Source: Bolinopsis microptera
Taxonomy: Eukaryota > Ctenophora > Tentaculata > Lobata > Bolinopsidae
DNA: 60,000 bases
Assembly (NCBI RefSeq): GCF_026151205.1
Contig: NC_087072.1
Span: forward strand, 24,767,799 to 24,827,798
Direction: 5' to 3'
Position 1 is the stretch's first letter, and the number at the start of each line of letters is the position of its first letter. Position numbers and translations under genes: made by a program. The notes beneath the pieces were generated by a model. That model did not search any database. It saw only the letters and a program-made list of their open reading frames with translations, and was not told where the DNA came from. Positions 56,627-60,000 of the stretch are shown one piece after another.

Positions 56627-57487
56627 CTGGTATCAGGATGTGAGGTTAGGTATGGTGACTAACGTTAAATTATTTTAGAAGTGTCATGATAAGGGGACTG
56701 TCGTGCACGTAAAGGATTCTTAACCTTACTTTCCAGTCAGAAGTCTGGAAGTCATGACCGTCTGATCAAAACTATGCCTTTTATTGCGTTATACTATATA
56801 CTAGGTTAGAAATGAAATCTGAGTAGGGAAAATATTTTAACACATACTGATTACTGGTCTATATTTTGCGTAAAATGTTGGTGAGGACTGAAGCACTGAA
56901 TTCATTCTGAATCGGTAAATCGTTGTCGCGTAACAAACGTTGATGTTTCGTGCTCTCACTATTTCAAATCCTATTCTGTTCCAGTTATCGCAAATTTTAA
57001 AGAAATTTAAAATTTTCTTGATGGCGCTTATGTTTTCAAATTAGTCGCATTTTGGCACATTTTTGATTGACTTGATTATTGCTGAAATTAATATGAATAA
57101 TGCAATGGATATATCTTGTAACAATATTCATCGGTTTAATGTCGCTCACTGTAATTCAATACCTACCAACTCGTGTTACACATTAAAATACCTTCGCAAC
57201 ATTTTGAGTTTCTATTCAGCTTGCTACACCATATTATATCATAAGTTGGCGTTTCCCTTGTTGCACATATGAAATTGATTCTTTTTAACCAGAGTAGAGG
57301 ATGAATCTGGTTGCGTCCTCTCAATTGCAACAGAAAATTGGTTTCAGAATCGTTTTGCATACAAATCATACTAATCATATACATATTGTAATAATCATAA
57401 ACATGAATTCATCATTTACATGAACTAGTATAATCATATACATGAATTCATCATCTACATAAACTAATCATATACATGAATTAATTA
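56627..57487. other. no further exon recognised
   Basis: Upstream LRR and PH exons of the CARMIL-like gene were looked for here and up to 59.9 kb without a convincing hit. Confidence 0.4.
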
Positions 57488-58362
57488 CCTTACTCGGGAT
57501 TATTATAACCGGGATAAAGTGGTGGGTTTTGGAAGATTCCGCCATATTTTTCCCGGTCATAAATTTTACCAGTCATAAAAAAACCCGCCGACTCAGATTA
57601 TGGGGTTCCAAGGGGGTGGTGATCATCATATTTTACCCGAAGTCTCATATGTGCTAGAGAAGACTTTTGAAGCAGTGGATGGAGGGATGTAACTTTATTG
57701 GCGGTTGCTACCATAATTTCGTTATAAAAATCACAATTTGGTTATAGAAATCAGATTTCAGGGTGGACCGTGATTCTCACTTTTCTTGCCCATGAAGTGA
57801 GTAAACTGTGCCACTATTTCATGGTCCACGGTGGATTGATTACTGGAGCAGTTGAAGATGCAAAGCCAAGACGTTCCCCAATACCAAGCGGTGGGCAGGA
57901 AATTAAGCTCCGGCTGACCTTCAGAGCAGTGGCCCATTAGCGGACAAAATGAAAGTTTTGTTAAGACAACAATACAACTTCGAATTTGACGGTCAGCAGC
58001 AGGGTGATATAAATAATGATAATGGAGGGGACATTAGCGATAATGAGAATGAGAATACGCTTTAATGAAGATTTGACTTATTATTGCTATAGATTTATTT
58101 TCCTTCAAATACTAGACGTGTCTTTTTTTCTATTTCTGAGTAATATCAGTAACTGTAAATTGAAATAGCTTCTTTAACAAGTAACAAAAACAGAAATTTC
58201 GGTTGAAAATTTGTTGACCTCTGGAAAAAAACTTGAAAGGTCGGCCACCGGTAAATACATGACCGGGATAATTTGGCGGGTTTTGGGAAATTCCTCCATA
58301 TTTTTCCCGGTTATTAATTTTCCCAGTCATAAATTAACCCGCTATAATATTCCCGAGTAAGG
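57488..58362. mobile_element. TIR element A, TA target site
   Basis: 875 bp with inverted ends CCTTACTCGGGATTATTATA / TATAATATTCCCGAGTAAGG, flanked by TA on both sides. Subterminal copies of ACCGGGATAA...CCATATTTTTCCCGGT occur near both ends in direct orientation (about 57510-57560 and 58260-58315). Near 57785-57940 a short frame ends in EIKLRLTFRAVAH. Confidence 0.65.
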
Positions 58363-58820
58363 TATATAATATATATAATAGGCTAGGTTGGTTTGGTCAG
58401 GAAGAGCGGGTTTGTTTACGCAACTATAAAGCTATAAGTATAACAGTATAACACTGGGACCCAGTCTATAACACGTTCTCGTTATGATGATTTGATAGTA
58501 TGAAGTAAGTTTATAGTTCAGTGCTAGCTTATCAGATTACTGCGGTGCTAAAAGCCTCTCTATGTTTATTAAAATCTTTTATTCTAGCCCCAGATCCTAA
58601 GCGGAGTGATATAATTTATAACACGAGTGGTCTGTAGTAAATATTTAAACAATAGTGCACTTCCCACACGTGCATTTATATTTTAATTGGTTTACTCCAT
58701 CTTTATTGTTCCCACACACACAGCGTAAACTATAAACCAACTAAACACCTACTCTCCACAGTATTTACATACCAGACGGTCAGCTGTTTGTAATTTGTAC
58801 GTTTATCAAGCCTTCGTATA

Positions 58821-59681
58821 CCTTATCGGACCTTATTTGGACGGACATTACTTGAACGCTGGAGGCCCTAGCGTTCACTTTAATGTCCTTTCAAATAAAG
58901 TCCGTTGAAATGTTTTCAAAAATTTTTCCATTTCGAACTTTTTGTCCAGAATATGACAACTAGACTTTGAGAACTTTATTGTGCCGTAAGTTAACGACGG
59001 AAAGTTTCTCATTGGTCTGCCGGAGGCACAGAAAACTCTACTACTACTACTACTAGTATATGATGTTTTCAAGGGTCACTTGACGGAAAAAAGTCAACGA
59101 AATTATGGCACTCAACAACTAGTCCCCGCCAACATGACAAACTTGTTCCAGCGTCTATATTATGGGTAAATCGTGTTGCCAAGGACATTGTCCGACGTTG
59201 TTATAGTTCATATTACTCGGGGGCGGTAATAAAACAGTGCTAGGAAAGCTCCACGTGATGTTAACCTTAAGGTTGTCTAAGATAAAACCACTTCACGCCG
59301 AATGGCTTGTAAAAGTTAACACTGAAATGCAGGACCGGGGTAGTTTGATAAAAAAAGATTTCAATAAAGCTAAGAAATCACTGATACTTTAAGCATGGAC
59401 TATTTCATGCACGAAAACCCATTTGATGAAGATGATATGTGATATTAGACACTGATCATGTACACATTTTTAAACACTTTTACTGCTTAATTACTGTTTT
59501 TCTTACTAACTGTATAAAAAATGGATTTAAAAATCATTTGCTGAAATTTAAAAAACGTCAAAAAAACGTCAAAAAAAATTTGGATTTTTGATGGTTTTGA
59601 ATGCCTTCGAGCGTTCATATTAATGTCTGTTCATAATTATGTCCGTTCATGTAATTTCCGTCCAAATAAGGTCCGATAAGG
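58821..59681. mobile_element. TIR element B, TA target site
   Basis: 861 bp with about 40-bp inverted ends CCTTATCGGACCTTATTTGG / CCAAATAAGGTCCGATAAGG, flanked by TA. Termini resemble those of element A (CCTTA..CGG), so the two are probably related families. No transposase seen. Confidence 0.7.
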
Positions 59682-59904
59682 TATTAAGTTTAACATTATT
59701 TATCATTATAGATATTATTAGACGGCTGTTAGCGTAACAGCTGGCTTAATTACTAGAATACTAACTGAGGCTATAATAGCTATACTAACAGTGTCTATAA
59801 AGCTATAATAAGAGCCGTTACGATATTTCTTCATTTCGACACTGCTTTTTTTGCCAAGGTTGTAGTGACACAAACAGTTCCACACAATTTCCACCCCAGG
59901 GAAG

Positions 59905-60000
59905 ATGAATCTAACCGCAGCTGACAATCTCTACATGACCTGGTGTTACATGTCTCTCATCCTTGGTATATCAGGTAACCTGTTCGTCCTTCACAGCACC
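59905..60000 (+). CDS. class A GPCR, N-terminal end only (cut by the window)
   Basis: ATG at 59905 opens a frame that runs off the window after 32 codons: MNLTAADNLYMTWCYMSLIL then GISGNLFVLHST. The short N terminus with NLT (a glycosylation site) followed by a hydrophobic span with the GxxGN motif of TM1 is typical of rhodopsin-like receptors (Asn at position 1.50). Ligand class cannot be judged. A CCCCAG just before the ATG could be an acceptor. It lies on the strand opposite the CARMIL-like gene; if that gene continues past 60 kb the receptor is nested in its intron. Confidence 0.65.
   Translation, partial: MNLTAADNLYMTWCYMSLILGISGNLFVLHST

Overview
The window is eukaryotic and almost certainly metazoan. 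It is AT-rich, its genes have many small exons with GT-AG introns, a class A GPCR starts at the right edge, and there are a group A bHLH factor, a CARMIL-type actin regulator, CR1/L2-like LINE remnants, several small TIR elements and about 8-9 kb of minisatellites. A non-vertebrate animal, perhaps a cnidarian, fits best, but the species cannot be fixed from the sequence.

The backbone is one long minus-strand gene whose visible exons run from 56626 down to a stop at 15612. I joined 21 exons by hand, and every junction keeps phase. They give about 933 residues: C-terminal leucine-rich repeats, a helical region, a capping-protein interaction (CPI) motif, KP/acidic repeats and a basic Gly/Met/Pro tail. 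This is the layout of a CARMIL protein; the PH domain and first LRRs are missing and should lie upstream. Three further open exons on the same strand end or join in phase 0 at the same gene: a 330-residue Ser/acidic exon (50845-49856), a 521-residue Pro/Thr/Ser repeat exon (29453-27891) and a 52-residue transmembrane exon (26243-26088). They suggest alternative heads on a shared CPI tail. This is the most interesting possibility here and needs transcripts to prove.

Region by region. 1-7.3 kb: no convincing gene; three minisatellites, including a 2.5-kb array of 54-bp units. 7.8-8.4 kb: a small minus-strand gene of unknown function with a CRE/forkhead-like upstream region. 8.8-15.6 kb: intergenic, with a hAT-type MITE, a LINE 3' fragment and palindromic MITEs. 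15.6-56.6 kb: the CARMIL-like gene; its introns hold a broken LINE ORF1, a triple CRE, a CCAAT cluster, the nested plus-strand bHLH gene (35.26-36.87 kb), the nested or alternative 330-residue ORF, and more than ten tandem arrays. 57.5-59.7 kb: two related TIR elements with TA target sites. 59.9 kb to the end: start of a GPCR.

The bHLH gene lies head-on inside a CARMIL intron, has E-boxes upstream, and carries Gln where the DNA-contacting Glu of the basic region is nearly invariant. A half-palindrome MITE has inserted exactly at one CARMIL splice donor and duplicated it.
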